Shown piece by piece: positions 54,382 through 64,000 of a stretch of 64,000 bases of DNA. The position numbers and the translations under genes are program-made. The notes below the pieces were generated by a model. That model had not been told where the DNA came from. It did not search any database and saw only the letters and a program-made list of their open reading frames with translations. Source of the DNA: Synechococcus sp. UW179A (GTDB taxonomy: Bacteria; Cyanobacteriota; Cyanobacteriia; PCC-6307; Cyanobiaceae); NCBI RefSeq assembly GCF_900473965.1, contig NZ_UCNJ01000025.1, positions 62,001-126,000 of the forward strand. The letters are read 5' to 3'. How positions within the stretch are numbered: position 1 is the stretch's first letter; each line of letters begins with the position of its first letter.

Positions 54382-55536
54382 CTAGCGGGACTCAGGGGTT
54401 GGACGCTCGTTGCGACGGTTCTTACGGGGTGGTTTTGCGCCTGGGCTGCTCTTGCCGGTGGCGGTTGTTTCGCCTTCTTGATCGAGCCGACCGAACACCA
54501 TCCGCCCGCTTGGGTTTTGTAAGGCTCCGGTGATCACCACGGCCCGCCGCTCACCGATGGCTGCTCGGGCGTTTTCAATCACCACCATCGTGCCGTCATC
54601 CAGGTATGCCACCCCCTGGTGCTCTTCCTTGCCTTCGCGGACGATCTTCAGGTTGAGCTCATCCCCCGGCTGCACTTCAGGGCGCAGGGCGATCACCAGT
54701 TCGCTCAGGTTCATCACCTTGAGTTCCTTCAACCGGGCCACCTGAGCCAGGTTGAAGTCGGCTGTCACCAGGGTGCCGCCGGTGTCTTCCGTGAGCTGCA
54801 ACAGACGATCATCCGTGCCGGCCCCGTCGTAGCGGGTCGTATTGATCACCAGACGTTTGTTGTAGGTCTCACGCAGGGCATTGAGCAGCTTCAGGCCACG
54901 TCGCCCTTTACCGCGTTTCTCGAGGTTGTTGGAATCAGCGAGCTGCTGCATCTCGTTGATCACTGTCTGGGCCACGATCACCTTCCCCTCCAGCAGTCCG
55001 CAGCCAATCATTCCCTGGATACGCCCGTCGATGATCACGCTGGTGTCGAGGATCTTGGCTGTGGCGGGTGTAAGCACTCCATCCGCCACGAGTAGAGCTT
55101 CCGTGGAGGTTGGGTTGAACAGCCTCAGCAGCGTTCGTCCATGCACCTCAGCGAGGTTGTAACCCAGCACTCCGAAGAACACATTGCTCAGAATCGCTGC
55201 CAGAGGCTTCACCAAAGAGCTGGCGCCAGCCAGAGGCAGCAACAGAATCGGAGCCAACAACAGGTTGGCCACCAGCAGGCCGAGGATCAGTCCAACCGCC
55301 CGGCTGACCAGAAGATCGGTGGGCATCGTGCGCACCTGATTCATCAGTCGCTGCCGCAGCCGTCGAAAGACAAGGCCTGCCACAAGTCCGATCACAGCCC
55401 CAACGGCGCTCAAGCCCAAACGCACTTCCTGGGCGTTGGTGTCATCTAATAGTTCCTGTGGAAGCAGATGCACACCCATCCAGCCGGTCGCCGTTCCGGA
55501 GATCAGGAACAGGATGATGATGAGCGCTTCGACCAT
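54382..55536 (-). CDS. PIN/TRAM-domain membrane protein (YacL type)
   Basis: The 384-residue product has four N-terminal membrane helices (to about residue 125), a PIN nuclease domain with KILDTSVIIDGRIQGMIG and TADFNLAQVARLKELKV (acidic residues for Mg2+), and a TRAM RNA-binding domain (LRPEVQPGDELNLKIVREGK to GTMVVIENA). The tail is basic. It is predicted to be a membrane-bound RNase, conserved in cyanobacteria and Gram-positive bacteria. It is divergent from hemW. Confidence 0.9.
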   Translation of the reverse strand: MVEALIIILFLISGTATGWMGVHLLPQELLDDTNAQEVRLGLSAVGAVIGLVAGLVFRRLRQRLMNQVRTMPTDLLVSRAVGLILGLLVANLLLAPILLLPLAGASSLVKPLAAILSNVFFGVLGYNLAEVHGRTLLRLFNPTSTEALLVADGVLTPATAKILDTSVIIDGRIQGMIGCGLLEGKVIVAQTVINEMQQLADSNNLEKRGKGRRGLKLLNALRETYNKRLVINTTRYDGAGTDDRLLQLTEDTGGTLVTADFNLAQVARLKELKVMNLSELVIALRPEVQPGDELNLKIVREGKEEHQGVAYLDDGTMVVIENARAAIGERRAVVITGALQNPSGRMVFGRLDQEGETTATGKSSPGAKPPRKNRRNERPTPESR

Positions 55537-55607
55537 GAGGTTGGGTTCTCACTGCCCAGTCCAGTTGCAGGCAGCATGCACCATTCTCACTCTCCTGGCT
55601 CGGGCTG

Positions 55608-56870
55608 ATGACCGCACCCGCGCCCCGTAGCGCTTACGTCCATATTCCTTTCTGCCATCGGCGCTGCTTCTACTGCGATTTCGCGGTGGTGCCGCTCGGG
55701 GACAAGGCGGATGCCGAGGGAGGGCCAGGGAGTCGCTCGATCGAGACCTATCTAGGGCAACTGCTCCATGAAATCGAGCTTTCTCCATCGGGTCCGCCCT
55801 TGGCCACCGTGTACATCGGAGGAGGCACCCCCTCGCTGCTGACCCCTGAACAGATCGGGCGTGTCCTCAACGCACTGCGAACGCGTTTCGGCTTGCAGAG
55901 CGGATCTGAAATCACTCTGGAAATGGATCCCGCCAGCTTTGAGCAGATGGATCTCGAAGCCCTGCTGCGATCCGGTGTGAACAGGGTCAGTCTCGGTGGT
56001 CAGAGTTTCGACGACCAAGTTCTGGAATCCCTCGGTCGCCGTCATCGCCGCTCGGATCTGCTGGAAGCATGTGAATGGCTTCACAGAGCTGTTGAGAAGG
56101 GCGCTCTGCGCAGCTGGAGCCTTGACCTGATCCGCAACCTCCCCGATCAGAGCGATGACGCCTGGGGAATTCAGCTGGAGCGAGCTGTTGCGATAGCTGC
56201 TCCCCATCTCTCCATTTATGACCTCAGCGTTGAACCCGGCACGGTGTTCTCGAAGCTGGAGCAACGCGGTGAGCTGCAATTGCCCGATGAGGATGGCGCT
56301 GCCGATCGGATCGCAGCGACCAGCAATCGGCTTGCTAAGGCTGGCTACTGCCGCTACGAAATCTCCAATTTCGCCAGGCCAGGTCATGCGTCGCGCCATA
56401 ACCGGGTGTACTGGAGCGGTGCCGGTTGGTGGGCGTTTGGTCTGGGAGCAACCAGTGCCCCATGGGGTGAGCGCTTTGCCAGACCGCGCACCCGTGAGAC
56501 CTATGGACAATGGGTCGATCAGCAGCAGAGGGACGGTGCGCATTCGTCTTTGCTGCAGGCGCTTGCCCTGCCGATGAGCTTGGAGGATCGTCTGCTCGTG
56601 GGGCTAAGGCGACATGAAGGTGTTGACTTGCTGGAGCAAGCCCTGAGTTGCGGCTGGTCCCTGGAAGCTTGCAGCCGTTGGCTGCCTCCATTGGAGGATC
56701 GCTGGGCAGATTTTCTTTCAACCAATCTGATGCGCCGAAGCGGCGCACGCTGGCAGCTCACCGATCCTCTAGGGATGGCCGTCAGCAATGCGGTTCTGGT
56801 GGAGTTGGTGGAGTGGTGGGAGGAGCTGATGGCTGACGCTGATCTTCCAGCCAGTTGCTCAAGGCCTTGA
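55608..56870 (+). CDS. hemW: Haem chaperone HemW (radical SAM, HemN-like)
   Basis: The 420-residue product has the radical SAM motif C16-HRR-C20-FY-C23 near the start ([16 protein letters not shown]), then [13 protein letters not shown] and [17 protein letters not shown]. The cysteine pattern with a fourth residue F fits HemW rather than HemN. It handles haem in the cytoplasm. Its last 89 bases overlap the convergent panB. Confidence 0.93.
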   Translation: MTAPAPRSAYVHIPFCHRRCFYCDFAVVPLGDKADAEGGPGSRSIETYLGQLLHEIELSPSGPPLATVYIGGGTPSLLTPEQIGRVLNALRTRFGLQSGSEITLEMDPASFEQMDLEALLRSGVNRVSLGGQSFDDQVLESLGRRHRRSDLLEACEWLHRAVEKGALRSWSLDLIRNLPDQSDDAWGIQLERAVAIAAPHLSIYDLSVEPGTVFSKLEQRGELQLPDEDGAADRIAATSNRLAKAGYCRYEISNFARPGHASRHNRVYWSGAGWWAFGLGATSAPWGERFARPRTRETYGQWVDQQQRDGAHSSLLQALALPMSLEDRLLVGLRRHEGVDLLEQALSCGWSLEACSRWLPPLEDRWADFLSTNLMRRSGARWQLTDPLGMAVSNAVLVELVEWWEELMADADLPASCSRP

Positions 56871-57600
56871 CCGCCAGCCCCCGACCATCCATTCGGGCCT
56901 GGCTGAAGGGGGGTTGTGATCGGGTGAGTCCGAGCAGATCGGCGGTCACGCTCACCTGCCCATCGCAGTCGTCCCCGGCTCCGATGCCGATCACCGGGAT
57001 GCTCAAACGCCGCCTTACCTGCCCTGCGAGTTCGGCGGGGACATGCTCGAGCACCATGGCGAAGCATCCCGCTGATTCCAGTTCCGAAGCTTGCTGCAGC
57101 AGGCGTTCCTGGCTGCGTGGATCCTTGGCCTGACGGCGGTATCCAAGGCTGTGGACCGCCTGAGGCAACAGTCCCAAATGCCCCATCACAGGGATCCCCG
57201 TGCGAACCAGGCGTTCAATGACCGCCAACACCTCGGGTTCGGCACCTTCAAGCTTCACCCCAGCCGCATCGGATTGTTTGATCAGGGTTCCTGCTGCCGC
57301 TACAGCACGATCCAACCCGCACTGGTAGCTGAGGAAGGGAAGATCCGTGATCACCAGCGGTTGTTTGGCCAGCGGTTGGCTCAAGCCTCGGCAGACCGCC
57401 TGAGTATGCAACAGCATTTGCTCCAGTGTGACCGGAAGGGTTGTGCTGTGGCCAAGGCTGACCATGGCCAGTGAATCCCCTACCAGCACCACATCAGCGC
57501 CGGCATCCTCCACGAGGGAGGCACTCAGAGCATCCCAGGCGGTGAGCATGGTGATTGGTTGGCCGGTCTGCTTGAACCGGATCAGGTCAGAGGCACGCAA
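56782..57600 (-). CDS. panB: Ketopantoate hydroxymethyltransferase
   Basis: The 272-residue product has [39 protein letters not shown] (Mg2+ site), [18 protein letters not shown] and [16 protein letters not shown]. It makes ketopantoate for pantothenate and CoA. The tail ([17 protein letters not shown]) is Pro-rich and lies in the overlap with hemW. Confidence 0.97.
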   Translation of the reverse strand: MRASDLIRFKQTGQPITMLTAWDALSASLVEDAGADVVLVGDSLAMVSLGHSTTLPVTLEQMLLHTQAVCRGLSQPLAKQPLVITDLPFLSYQCGLDRAVAAAGTLIKQSDAAGVKLEGAEPEVLAVIERLVRTGIPVMGHLGLLPQAVHSLGYRRQAKDPRSQERLLQQASELESAGCFAMVLEHVPAELAGQVRRRLSIPVIGIGAGDDCDGQVSVTADLLGLTRSQPPFSQARMDGRGLAVKALSNWLEDQRQPSAPPTTPPTPPEPHC

Positions 57601-57642
57601 CCGCGTTCTCGGATCAGCGGACTTCCATTGCTAACATTGCAA

Positions 57643-57740
57643 GTGACTCGGACCTATGCGGTTCAGACGCCCAAACTTGGTCAGAACCGGAAGGCAGCAG
57701 CCACACGGGATGCTCTGGACAGGCGTGGACTCCGGGTCAC
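57643..57740 (+). ncRNA. ffs: Signal recognition particle RNA (4.5S-like)
   Basis: The domain IV core GGTCAGAACCGGAAGGCAGC (57679-57698) followed by AGCC is the signature of bacterial SRP RNA. The ends GTGACTCGGA (57643-57652) and TCCGGGTCAC (57731-57740) pair to close the rod. A T-rich run (CACATTTTTATCTG) follows, so it probably terminates there. A TAACAT box lies upstream at 57631-57636. The RNA binds Ffh for co-translational targeting. Confidence 0.95.
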
Positions 57741-57806
57741 CACATTTTTATCTGTATTTGAGTTCGTCAAATTCAGAGGGTTGATCTGAAGTGATGACTG
57801 CTGAAT

Positions 57807-58967
57807 TCAGCTGTCCTTCCCGCCATCCTGGCGTTGCTGACGCTGTCTGAGGAATTCGGGGATGCGCGCACCGGCATCCTGAGATTCGGCAGAGCTGAAG
57901 GCCGATGTTGCTGCGCGCGGAACGCTTCTCTCGGTGCGATAGGGCTGACCGTTCTCAAAGCCTGTCGCAATCACTGTCACGTGAATCTCTCCTTCAAGAC
58001 GTTCGTCAACGACAGCTCCAACAATGATGTTGGCCTCGGGATCCACCACGTCGTAAATCACTTCTGAGGCACTGGTCATGTCCTCAAGGGTCATGTCACG
58101 GCCGCCGCTGATGTTGATCACACAACCCTTGGCACCATCGATGCGGGCGGCCTCAAGCAAGGGACTGTTGATCGCGGTCTGGGCGGCTTCGATCGCACGG
58201 GAACGGCCCGATCCGATGCCGATACCGAGCAGAGCGGTGCCTGCTTCTGTCATCACTGAGCGCACATCAGCGAAGTCAACATTCACCAGGCCTGGACAAG
58301 TAATGATGTCGGTGATGCCCTTCACACCCATGCGCAGCACATCATCAGCACTGCGGAAGGCTTCCTGAAGAGGCGCACTACCAATGGCATCGCGTAGACG
58401 GTCGTTGGGAATCACGATCAGCGTGTCCACATGTTCAGCCAGCCGGGCGATGCCCTCATCGGCCTGTCGCATGCGACGACGTCCTTCAAAGCCGAAGGGC
58501 TTGGTCACAATCCCAACGGTGAGGGCGCCACTTTCTTTTGCGACTTCAGCGACCACAGGTGCTGCACCAGTTCCAGTGCCTCCGCCCATACCAGCCGCAA
58601 TGAAGACAAGATCAGCACCCTGAAGTGCCTGCTGCAGGTCAGCGCGGGATTCTTCAGCTGCTTTCTGACCGATGCTGGGGTTGCCACCTGCCCCGAGGCC
58701 ACGCGTCAGGGTTTGGCCAAGCTGAACGCGATGTTCTGATGACGATTGCAGCAACGCCTGTGCATCAGTGTTGAGAACTCTGTAAGCGACGCCTTCAAGG
58801 TCGCTTTGAATCATGCGGTTCACCGCATTGCTGCCACCGCCACCAACGCCGATGACTTCAATTCGCGCCGATTGAGAGGGAAGAATTCCTGCTGAATCAG
58901 GAGAAGGGGACATCTGACCGCTCACCATCTCCATCGTCGACGTCGAACCATTGAGGTGCGTGTGCAT
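57807..58967 (-). CDS. ftsZ: Cell division protein FtsZ
   Basis: The ATG at 58967 gives 386 residues (start uncertain; ATGs at 59000, 58934 and 58928 are in frame). Tubulin-like motifs are [31 protein letters not shown] (GTP loop) and [11 protein letters not shown]. The N-terminal 40 and C-terminal 50 residues are low complexity; the end is Gln/Arg-rich ([16 protein letters not shown]). It forms the division ring. Confidence 0.97.
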   Translation of the reverse strand: MHTHLNGSTSTMEMVSGQMSPSPDSAGILPSQSARIEVIGVGGGGSNAVNRMIQSDLEGVAYRVLNTDAQALLQSSSEHRVQLGQTLTRGLGAGGNPSIGQKAAEESRADLQQALQGADLVFIAAGMGGGTGTGAAPVVAEVAKESGALTVGIVTKPFGFEGRRRMRQADEGIARLAEHVDTLIVIPNDRLRDAIGSAPLQEAFRSADDVLRMGVKGITDIITCPGLVNVDFADVRSVMTEAGTALLGIGIGSGRSRAIEAAQTAINSPLLEAARIDGAKGCVINISGGRDMTLEDMTSASEVIYDVVDPEANIIVGAVVDERLEGEIHVTVIATGFENGQPYRTERSVPRAATSAFSSAESQDAGARIPEFLRQRQQRQDGGKDS

Positions 58968-59039
58968 TATGTCCCTGCGAGCGACGATCGCCGAATTCAA
59001 ATAACACTCGTTGTGGTTTCAGCACTGAGCAACCGCGGG

Positions 59040-59882
59040 TCAGGGTTCGCTCGTTTTCTGCTTGGGATCTGGTTTTAACTGCAACTCGGGTTTGGAGGGG
59101 TCGGAAAGATCGATGCCGCTGCTGTCTTTGCCTCGCAGGGTTTCAGGAAGACTGCTGGATAGCAGGGCGATCGTGCTGAGCTGCTGATCCAACAGACGTT
59201 CATTGGAACCCAGCCTCACAAGCCCAAGTGTTTTTAAGCGCAGGCTGAGATCGCCATCCGGGGCGATATGAATCACATTTAACGGACTGCCTAACTGATC
59301 CCGCCGCGCCAGCACTGTTGCAATCATCGAGCGCCGGCTGGGAATCCATCCCTCCACACGCACCGCACTATCTGGGGCTTCACCCTGGCGAGCAACGGTG
59401 AGCGGCATCCAATGCCCTTCAAGATCAACCATGCCCTGTTCCTTGCCTCGGGCCCCCATCCGGCTTGCAGCCGCGATAGGTCGGCGATCCTTCAGCTCGA
59501 TATCCAGACCGGGAGGAACGAGGCGGCGCTGCACCGACACGGACTGCACCGGCAGTTCGGCCAGCAATCGGCGCTCGAGACGAGCTGGTTCAAGGGTGAT
59601 AAGGGGGCGTGGGAAACGCAGCCCGGCAGCTTTAACCACGGCCTCACTGCCAAGTCGGTCACTGCCTCGGACCGTGAGCTGCTGCTGCGAGCGCAGGCTC
59701 CAGCCGGTACTGAGCAGCACCCAGATCAGTCCGCTTGAGACTGCGCCGAACAGCAAGATGCGCCAGCTCTGAATCAACTGCTCTCGCCGTCGCTCCTGGC
59801 GCAGCCTGCGCCTGCGCTCGACGCCTGGAGGCAGGGGAACGCTGCTGTTGCTGTCCTTTTGCTTAACTTTCGAACGTGCCAT
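59040..59882 (-). CDS. ftsQ: Cell division protein FtsQ
   Basis: The 280-residue product has a basic N-terminus, one membrane helix (ILLFGAVSSGLIWVLLSTGW) and a POTRA domain (LTVRGSDRLGSEAVVKAAGL) and RLVPPGLDIELKDRRPIAA. It shares a TGATG with the upstream gene. It joins divisome assembly at the inner membrane. Confidence 0.88.
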   Translation of the reverse strand: MARSKVKQKDSNSSVPLPPGVERRRRLRQERRREQLIQSWRILLFGAVSSGLIWVLLSTGWSLRSQQQLTVRGSDRLGSEAVVKAAGLRFPRPLITLEPARLERRLLAELPVQSVSVQRRLVPPGLDIELKDRRPIAAASRMGARGKEQGMVDLEGHWMPLTVARQGEAPDSAVRVEGWIPSRRSMIATVLARRDQLGSPLNVIHIAPDGDLSLRLKTLGLVRLGSNERLLDQQLSTIALLSSSLPETLRGKDSSGIDLSDPSKPELQLKPDPKQKTSEP

Positions 59883-60292
59883 CACAGATCGCAACGAGCC
59901 TTGGCCATCAATTGATTCATCCAGCGTCGAGCCCGTTCAGCATCTGAGAACGGCACATCCATCTGGCGGCCTTCGCCGATCAACCTCAGGCGGCAGCGAC
60001 CCTGGGATTCATGGGCCAGTGGTGCATCACCCGAGGAGAGTGACATCAACTCCACCAGCTCGAGTGTCTTGATCACAAAGCGCCCTTCATCTTTGAAGCT
60101 GCCGGCATGGAAACTGCTCCAGCACAGTTCGCCGTTCTTCAGTCGTGCAGCCCCGCAGCCGTCGAGTTTGGCCAGCTCGGATGATTCGCTCCAGACCCGG
60201 AACAAATTCTGGCGTCGCCGCTCCAGCCAGCCCAGGGCCGCCAACAACACGAACACCAGCAGCAGGGGGAACCAGAGCAAACCGTGCATCAT
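59882..60292 (-). CDS. Membrane-anchored protein of unknown function between ddl and ftsQ
   Basis: The 136-residue product (two adjacent ATGs at 60292 and 60289) has one N-terminal helix (MHGLLWFPLLLVFVLLAALG) and a soluble part with AKLDGCGAARLKNGELCW and DVPFSDAERARRWMNQLMAK. No family recognised, but its place inside a ddl-ftsQ-ftsZ cluster suggests a role in division or wall synthesis. The longer frame to 60436 would overlap ddl. Confidence 0.7.
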   Translation of the reverse strand: MMHGLLWFPLLLVFVLLAALGWLERRRQNLFRVWSESSELAKLDGCGAARLKNGELCWSSFHAGSFKDEGRFVIKTLELVELMSLSSGDAPLAHESQGRCRLRLIGEGRQMDVPFSDAERARRWMNQLMAKARCDL

Positions 60293-60317
60293 CGCGGCAG
60301 CAGCAGAGGCAGAAGGC

Positions 60318-61379
60318 TCATTCTTGCGCTGTGGCCACCAGCTCCGCCACCAGCTGTGGCAAAGGAATACCGGAGGCCTCCCACAGGGTGGGATACATGC
60401 TCTGTGAGGTGAAGCCCGGCAGCGTGTTGATTTCATTCATCCAGATCTGGCCATCTGCGTCGTCGTAGAAGACATCCACGCGTGCCTGGCCATAGGCGTG
60501 AACGGCTCGGCAGGCATCAACGGCCATGGCCTGAATTCTCTGGCTGACCTCATCGGGTAGGGGCGCAGGGATCAGCGTTTGACTGAGACCTTCGGTGTAT
60601 TTGGTCTCGTAGTCGTACCAGTCCGCATCGAACCGCACTTCACCCACCACGGAAGCCCTCAGATGCTCACGCCCCAGCACTGCACACTCCAGTTCCCTTG
60701 CCTTGACGCCCTTTTCCACCACGAGGCGCGGATCGAGTTCCGCTGCCAGCTCTAGGCCTGCCAGCAGCTCATCGCGATTGCGTACTTTGCTGATGCCCAC
60801 GGATGAGCCGAGGTTGGCGGGCTTTACGAAACAGGGGTAGCCGAGCTCTTTCTCCAACTTGGCGAGCACACACTCCAATTGCTGCGGATGTTTGAGGTCA
60901 GCTGCGTTGACTCCGACGTAGGGCACCTGGTTGATGCCCGCGGCGGAGAAGGCTGCTTTCATGGCCAGCTTGTCCATGCCCACGGCCGATCCGAGCACGC
61001 CTGAACCCACGAAGGGTTGTTGCATCAGCGTGAACAGACCTTGCACCGTGCCGTCTTCTCCGTTGGGTCCGTGCAAAACCGGATACCAGACATCGATTTG
61101 ATCGGGATCCACCGGCAACTGGCGCAGTCCACGCGCTGGCAGTGGCTGAGGCAGTTGGTCATTGGTCAGTGCTGATCTTCTCTCCAGCACGCTTTTTGCG
61201 ATGGTGTCCGGCCACCAGCGCCCTCCATGGTCGATATAGAGAGGCGTCACCTGGAACCTCCCCTGATGGCTGGCGTCCGCTAAGGCCTTGATCACCGTTA
61301 AGGCCGACCGGATTGAGACGTCGTGTTCACCGGATGCACCTCCGAACACCACGCCAACGCGGATCAGGGAAGTCGGCAT
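60318..61379 (-). CDS. ddl: D-alanine--D-alanine ligase
   Basis: The 353-residue product has [49 protein letters not shown] (ATP-grasp lysine region), ARVDVFYDD and [19 protein letters not shown]. It forms the dipeptide for peptidoglycan precursors. It leads the ddl-ftsQ-ftsZ group. Confidence 0.98.
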   Translation of the reverse strand: MPTSLIRVGVVFGGASGEHDVSIRSALTVIKALADASHQGRFQVTPLYIDHGGRWWPDTIAKSVLERRSALTNDQLPQPLPARGLRQLPVDPDQIDVWYPVLHGPNGEDGTVQGLFTLMQQPFVGSGVLGSAVGMDKLAMKAAFSAAGINQVPYVGVNAADLKHPQQLECVLAKLEKELGYPCFVKPANLGSSVGISKVRNRDELLAGLELAAELDPRLVVEKGVKARELECAVLGREHLRASVVGEVRFDADWYDYETKYTEGLSQTLIPAPLPDEVSQRIQAMAVDACRAVHAYGQARVDVFYDDADGQIWMNEINTLPGFTSQSMYPTLWEASGIPLPQLVAELVATAQE

Positions 61380-61418
61380 GGGAGGACAAGCTGCACAACG
61401 GTCTGCGCCGCAAACGTA

Positions 61419-62870
61419 TCAGCCGTGCACAGGGGTGCCACTGAGAGAGAAGGAGCGTACCGCGCTGATGCGGACCTGAACGAGATCGCCGGGTTGATAG
61501 CGGCGTCCGTCAGAGCTCTCCGCACTGAAAAACGTCAGGCGGTTGGTGCGCGTGCGTCCCATCAGCTGCGTGGGGTCTTTGGGATTGATGCCCTCAGCCA
61601 GCACCTCTTCAACCTGGCCGGCATAGCGGTCATTGCGCTTTTTGGCGCAGCGCTCGACCAGGGCGTTGACTTCCCGAAGGCGTGCCACCTTTACGTCCTC
61701 GGGTAGCTGATTGTCCCAATTTGCAGCTGGGGTATTGGGCCGTGGTGAATAGGCGGCCGTATTCACCAGGTCAAAGCAGATCTCCTCGATCAATTGCAGG
61801 GTGCGTCTGAACTGGGTGTCGGTTTCGCCAGGGAAAGCAACAATCACATCGGCGCTAAGTGAGGCCTCAGGCATGCGCTCACGGATGTGGTCGATGATTT
61901 TGCGGTAGCGCTCGATCGTGTACCCGCGGGCCATGGCCTGCAGTACGTCGTTGTCTCCGCTTTGGAAAGGAATGTGGAAGTGCTCGCAGAGCTTGGGTAG
62001 ATCAGCGCAAGCATCAATCAGACGCCGAGTGAAATAGCGGGGATGGCTCGTGGCGAAACGGATCCGTTCGATTCCCTCCACGTCATGGACGTGATAGAGC
62101 AAGTCGGTCAGTGTGTTCTTGCGACGCCCTTCTGCAGTGATGCCAGGCAGATCGCGTCCATAGGCGTCGATGTTCTGCCCTAGCAGAGTGATTTCCCGGT
62201 AACCCTGCGCTGCCAGTCCTTCCATTTCCAGTTTGATTGCATCCGGCAGGCGCGACTGCTCCTTGCCGCGAACGGATGGAACTACGCAATACGTGCAGCG
62301 TTCGTTGCAGCCGTAGATCACGTTGACCCAGCCGCAGATGCTGCTGTCGCGGCGAGCCGTGGTGATGTCTTCAAGAATGTGGTGCTCTTCAGTCGCCACC
62401 ACTTGCTGACCGCTATCAACTTGCTGCAACAGGGTTTCCAGCCGATTGGCGTGCTGCGGGCCCATCACCAGATCCAGTTCGGGAACGCGCCTCAGTAGTG
62501 ATTCACCTTCCTGCTGGGCAACGCAGCCTGCAACCACGAGTTTGAGATGGGGGTTGATGCGTTTCCGACGTGCCTGGCGCCCGAGGTAGCTGTAAACCTT
62601 CTGTTCAGCGTTGTCGCGGATCGTGCAGGTGTTGTAGAGCACCAGATCGGCGTTGAGCTCGGCCGTGGCTTCCCGGTACCCCATCGACTCCAAGATTCCG
62701 GCCATTCTCTCGGAATCAGCCTTGTTCATCTGGCAGCCGAAGGTGGTGATCCAGTAGCTGCCTCGCTCCAGGCCTGGCACTTGAGCTGTTGAGGGAGAGG
62801 CGGTAACGGTCAAGGCGGAGGGCCGTCCGATGGACCGCCGACGAGGGAACCTTCCTTCAGTGTGGTTCAC
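61419..62870 (-). CDS. miaB: tRNA-2-methylthio-N6-dimethylallyladenosine synthase
   Basis: The 483-residue product from the GTG at 62870 (the first 30 residues are low confidence). The UPF0004 domain has [28 protein letters not shown] and [10 protein letters not shown] (three Cys for the second cluster). The radical SAM site is [13 protein letters not shown] and a TRAM domain lies at the C-terminus. It thiomethylates A37 of tRNAs reading UNN codons. Confidence 0.97.
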   Translation of the reverse strand: MNHTEGRFPRRRSIGRPSALTVTASPSTAQVPGLERGSYWITTFGCQMNKADSERMAGILESMGYREATAELNADLVLYNTCTIRDNAEQKVYSYLGRQARRKRINPHLKLVVAGCVAQQEGESLLRRVPELDLVMGPQHANRLETLLQQVDSGQQVVATEEHHILEDITTARRDSSICGWVNVIYGCNERCTYCVVPSVRGKEQSRLPDAIKLEMEGLAAQGYREITLLGQNIDAYGRDLPGITAEGRRKNTLTDLLYHVHDVEGIERIRFATSHPRYFTRRLIDACADLPKLCEHFHIPFQSGDNDVLQAMARGYTIERYRKIIDHIRERMPEASLSADVIVAFPGETDTQFRRTLQLIEEICFDLVNTAAYSPRPNTPAANWDNQLPEDVKVARLREVNALVERCAKKRNDRYAGQVEEVLAEGINPKDPTQLMGRTRTNRLTFFSAESSDGRRYQPGDLVQVRISAVRSFSLSGTPVHG

Positions 62871-62910
62871 AAACGTCCCCTGTCACCTTGAGGGTCGCTG
62901 CGCAGGTTGC

Positions 62911-63513
62911 ATGGGCTGGTTGCTGCGTTGGTTTCCGCTCACCAAGCCGGTTCCATTGGCCATCAGCCGAGGCACCACGTCGGTTGTGGAACGGCTTGAA
63001 CTGTGCCTTGACCATGACGGAATCACCGGTCGGGGTGAATCCGGTGGTGTCTGGACACCGGTCACCGCTCTGATGGATTGCAGGGCATCGAGGCTGAACT
63101 CCAGGGTGTGCTGCCCGCCCTCAACAGGTGGCTTCTGACGTTTGAAGTGGTTCTGCTGGAGCAGGCTGCGGCTGCAAGCCTTGATCTCCAGGAGGATCGA
63201 CTGCGTATCGCCCCCCAGGTGGATGGGCTCAATCTCAAACTGCTCAAAACCATTGGCCTAAGGGATGCCTTGTTGATGGCCAGAGTTGCCGGGCGATTGA
63301 ACCTTGATTTGATGGTGGGGTGTTATTTCAGACAGCTCTCTCCCCATCGGAGCTGCAGCTCAACGGGTGTCGTTGATCCGCTGGCCTGATCTCAACAGTC
63401 ATCTCAATTTTGTTGACGACACTTATCTCGGACTTGCGCTGGATCAGGACAGACTGTCCTTGTCATTTGCAGCTGGTCTAGGAATCAGCAGCACATCAAC
63501 GTTTTCAAGCTGA
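62911..63513 (+). pseudogene. Decayed dipeptide (L-Ala-D/L-Glu) epimerase of the enolase superfamily
   Basis: Three successive frames carry pieces of one protein. Frame 1 from the ATG at 62911 has FPLTKPVPLAISRGTTSVVE and DHDGITGRGE (capping domain start). A second frame from about 63078 has FEVVLLEQAAAASLDLQED and VDGLNLKLLKTIGLRDALLM (barrel core). A third from about 63333 has DSSLPIGAAAQRVSLIRWPD and NFVDDTYLGLALDQDRLSLS, ending at the stop at 63511. The total is near 200 codons against about 350 for an intact enzyme, so at least two frameshifts and a large internal loss occurred. Confidence 0.85.
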
Positions 63514-63651
63514 TTGGCTGGCCTCTTGTTCGGCCAGTTCACGCAGATAACGACGTCTTTGAGGGGACTCGTAGCCAGTGATTTGATAGGCCTTGGCAGG
63601 TTTGCCAGACCTTCTCCACTCCCGATGGGGAGCACTTTCTCTTCGATTCAT
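63505..63651 (-). CDS. Small basic protein, 48 residues
   Basis: An ATG at 63651 opens a 48-residue frame (MNRRESAPHREWRRSGKPAK, then AYQITGYESPQRRRYLRELA). The highly charged Arg-rich composition and well-formed sequence look coding, and it overlaps the pseudogene tail by nine bases. No family recognised; nucleic-acid binding is a guess from the charge. Confidence 0.55.
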   Translation of the reverse strand: MNRRESAPHREWRRSGKPAKAYQITGYESPQRRRYLRELAEQEASQSA

Positions 63652-63865
63652 TTGAGTTCAACTTATCGGATCTCGCGCAGTGGACCCTTCAGGGCTCTTC
63701 GGCGTTTGGTAATTATTGCACGGCTTTCAAGTTTTTGCATGAAAGTCTGTTTTGCGCTGAGTGACGGACAGTCGATTTGGTCTGAGGTTGTGTGACCTTC
63801 TGTGGATCAAGTATGGGCTTAAAAAAACCTGTTCTCCACCATTGCTCTACATGCACAGGCCATGC
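63652..63865. other. Short gap with no assigned feature
   Basis: About 210 bases between the small basic protein and the last partial ORF. A weak plus-strand frame passes through it but has no family resemblance. A putative minus-strand promoter for the 48-residue gene would lie here. Confidence 0.3.
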
Positions 63866-64000
63866 ATGGTGTCCTCTGCAGAGTTAAGTAGTGAAGCTGA
63901 ATTCGTGCTTTGCCGATGGCCACTGATGATCTGTGGCATCGTCGCCTCTTGTCTCGGGCTTTTTTTAGCCGAGGTTGGATTGTTGGAATCTAAGGTTGAT
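63866..64000 (+). CDS. Possible partial gene running off the window
   Basis: An ATG at 63866 opens a frame of 45 codons (MVSSAELSSEAEFVLCRWPL) with a hydrophobic stretch (MICGIVASCLGLFLAEVGLL) that would be a membrane helix. It continues past the edge. A competing frame (ATG at 63917, 25 residues, closed) also reads plausibly. Coding is uncertain. Confidence 0.35.
   Translation, partial: MVSSAELSSEAEFVLCRWPLMICGIVASCLGLFLAEVGLLESKVD

Noticed and set aside
57805-57816. GCTGAATTCAGC-type palindrome near the ftsZ stop
   Set aside because: Short, in a coding end, and likely chance.
63917-63994. Small frame MATDDLWHRRLLSR at the right edge
   Set aside because: Only 25 codons and in competition with a longer open frame; a CTCGGGC/GCCGAG near-hairpin inside it may explain its look.

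Overview
The window reads as chromosome of a marine picocyanobacterium (Synechococcus type). The support is chlorophyll synthase ChlG, a CpcL-type membrane-anchored phycobilisome rod linker, a menaquinone/phylloquinone-type methyltransferase, the cyanobacterial ClpR/ClpP pair, a PetP-like (DUF2862) small protein and a very compact layout with many start/stop and tail-to-tail overlaps. No phage structural genes, transposases or CRISPR arrays were seen.

Region by region. 1-3.5 kb: the first codons of a glycerol-dehydrogenase-like gene (minus strand, running off the edge), a small multidrug resistance transporter, and a sulfatase translationally coupled to a Nif11-domain protein. 3.5-27 kb: a pilin island. 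Twenty-one class III (type IV) pilin-like or PilX-like genes lie in four operons, with lepA embedded and no assembly ATPase, platform, secretin or prepilin peptidase in the window. Cassettes A (3.5-9.1 kb) and B (16.8-22.8 kb) share the same six-gene order: major pilin, second pilin, PilX-like, PilV-like, FimT/GspH-like, and a pilin fused to a von Willebrand A domain with a complete MIDAS. Cassette C (11.6-16.2 kb) carries a pilin fused to RTX-like calcium-binding repeats. Operon D (25.0-27.0 kb) is a short GC-rich minor-pilin set enclosed by two-component genes: three histidine kinases and one OmpR-type regulator between 22.9 and 30.3 kb.

30-36.5 kb: a mixed stretch with an orphan dipeptide-type ABC permease, TrmH, an IscA/HesB-like protein with altered cysteine spacing, a degenerate integrase-like ORF, a glycine-zipper envelope protein, a large secreted cysteine-rich protein of unknown function, an alkyltransferase-like protein and CpcL. 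36.8-48.2 kb: housekeeping genes (rsmB, class A PBP, chlG, PetP-like, hisF, menG, glyQ, a ComEC-like protein, tRNA-Ser(CGA), a sugar-phosphate transferase).

48.2-55.5 kb, minus strand: clpR-clpP-ilvC-MFS-cobD. This segment contains a tandem-duplication scar: a second, AT-rich MFS gene followed by a chimeric ORF joining the start of a divergent cobD to the last 66 codons of an ilvC. 55.6-64 kb: hemW, panB, the SRP RNA gene, ftsZ, ftsQ, ddl, miaB, a decayed dipeptide-epimerase pseudogene and an unlisted 48-residue gene.

The most interesting system is the pilin island. It encodes two or more alternative sets of pilus subunits with modular, probably metal- or calcium-dependent adhesin-like pilins, physically linked to a sensor-kinase array. 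It would have to use the cell's single type IV pilus machine encoded elsewhere. ComEC, the DNA-uptake channel family, lies in the same window, so a role in DNA uptake as well as in adhesion or buoyancy is possible but not shown by the sequence.
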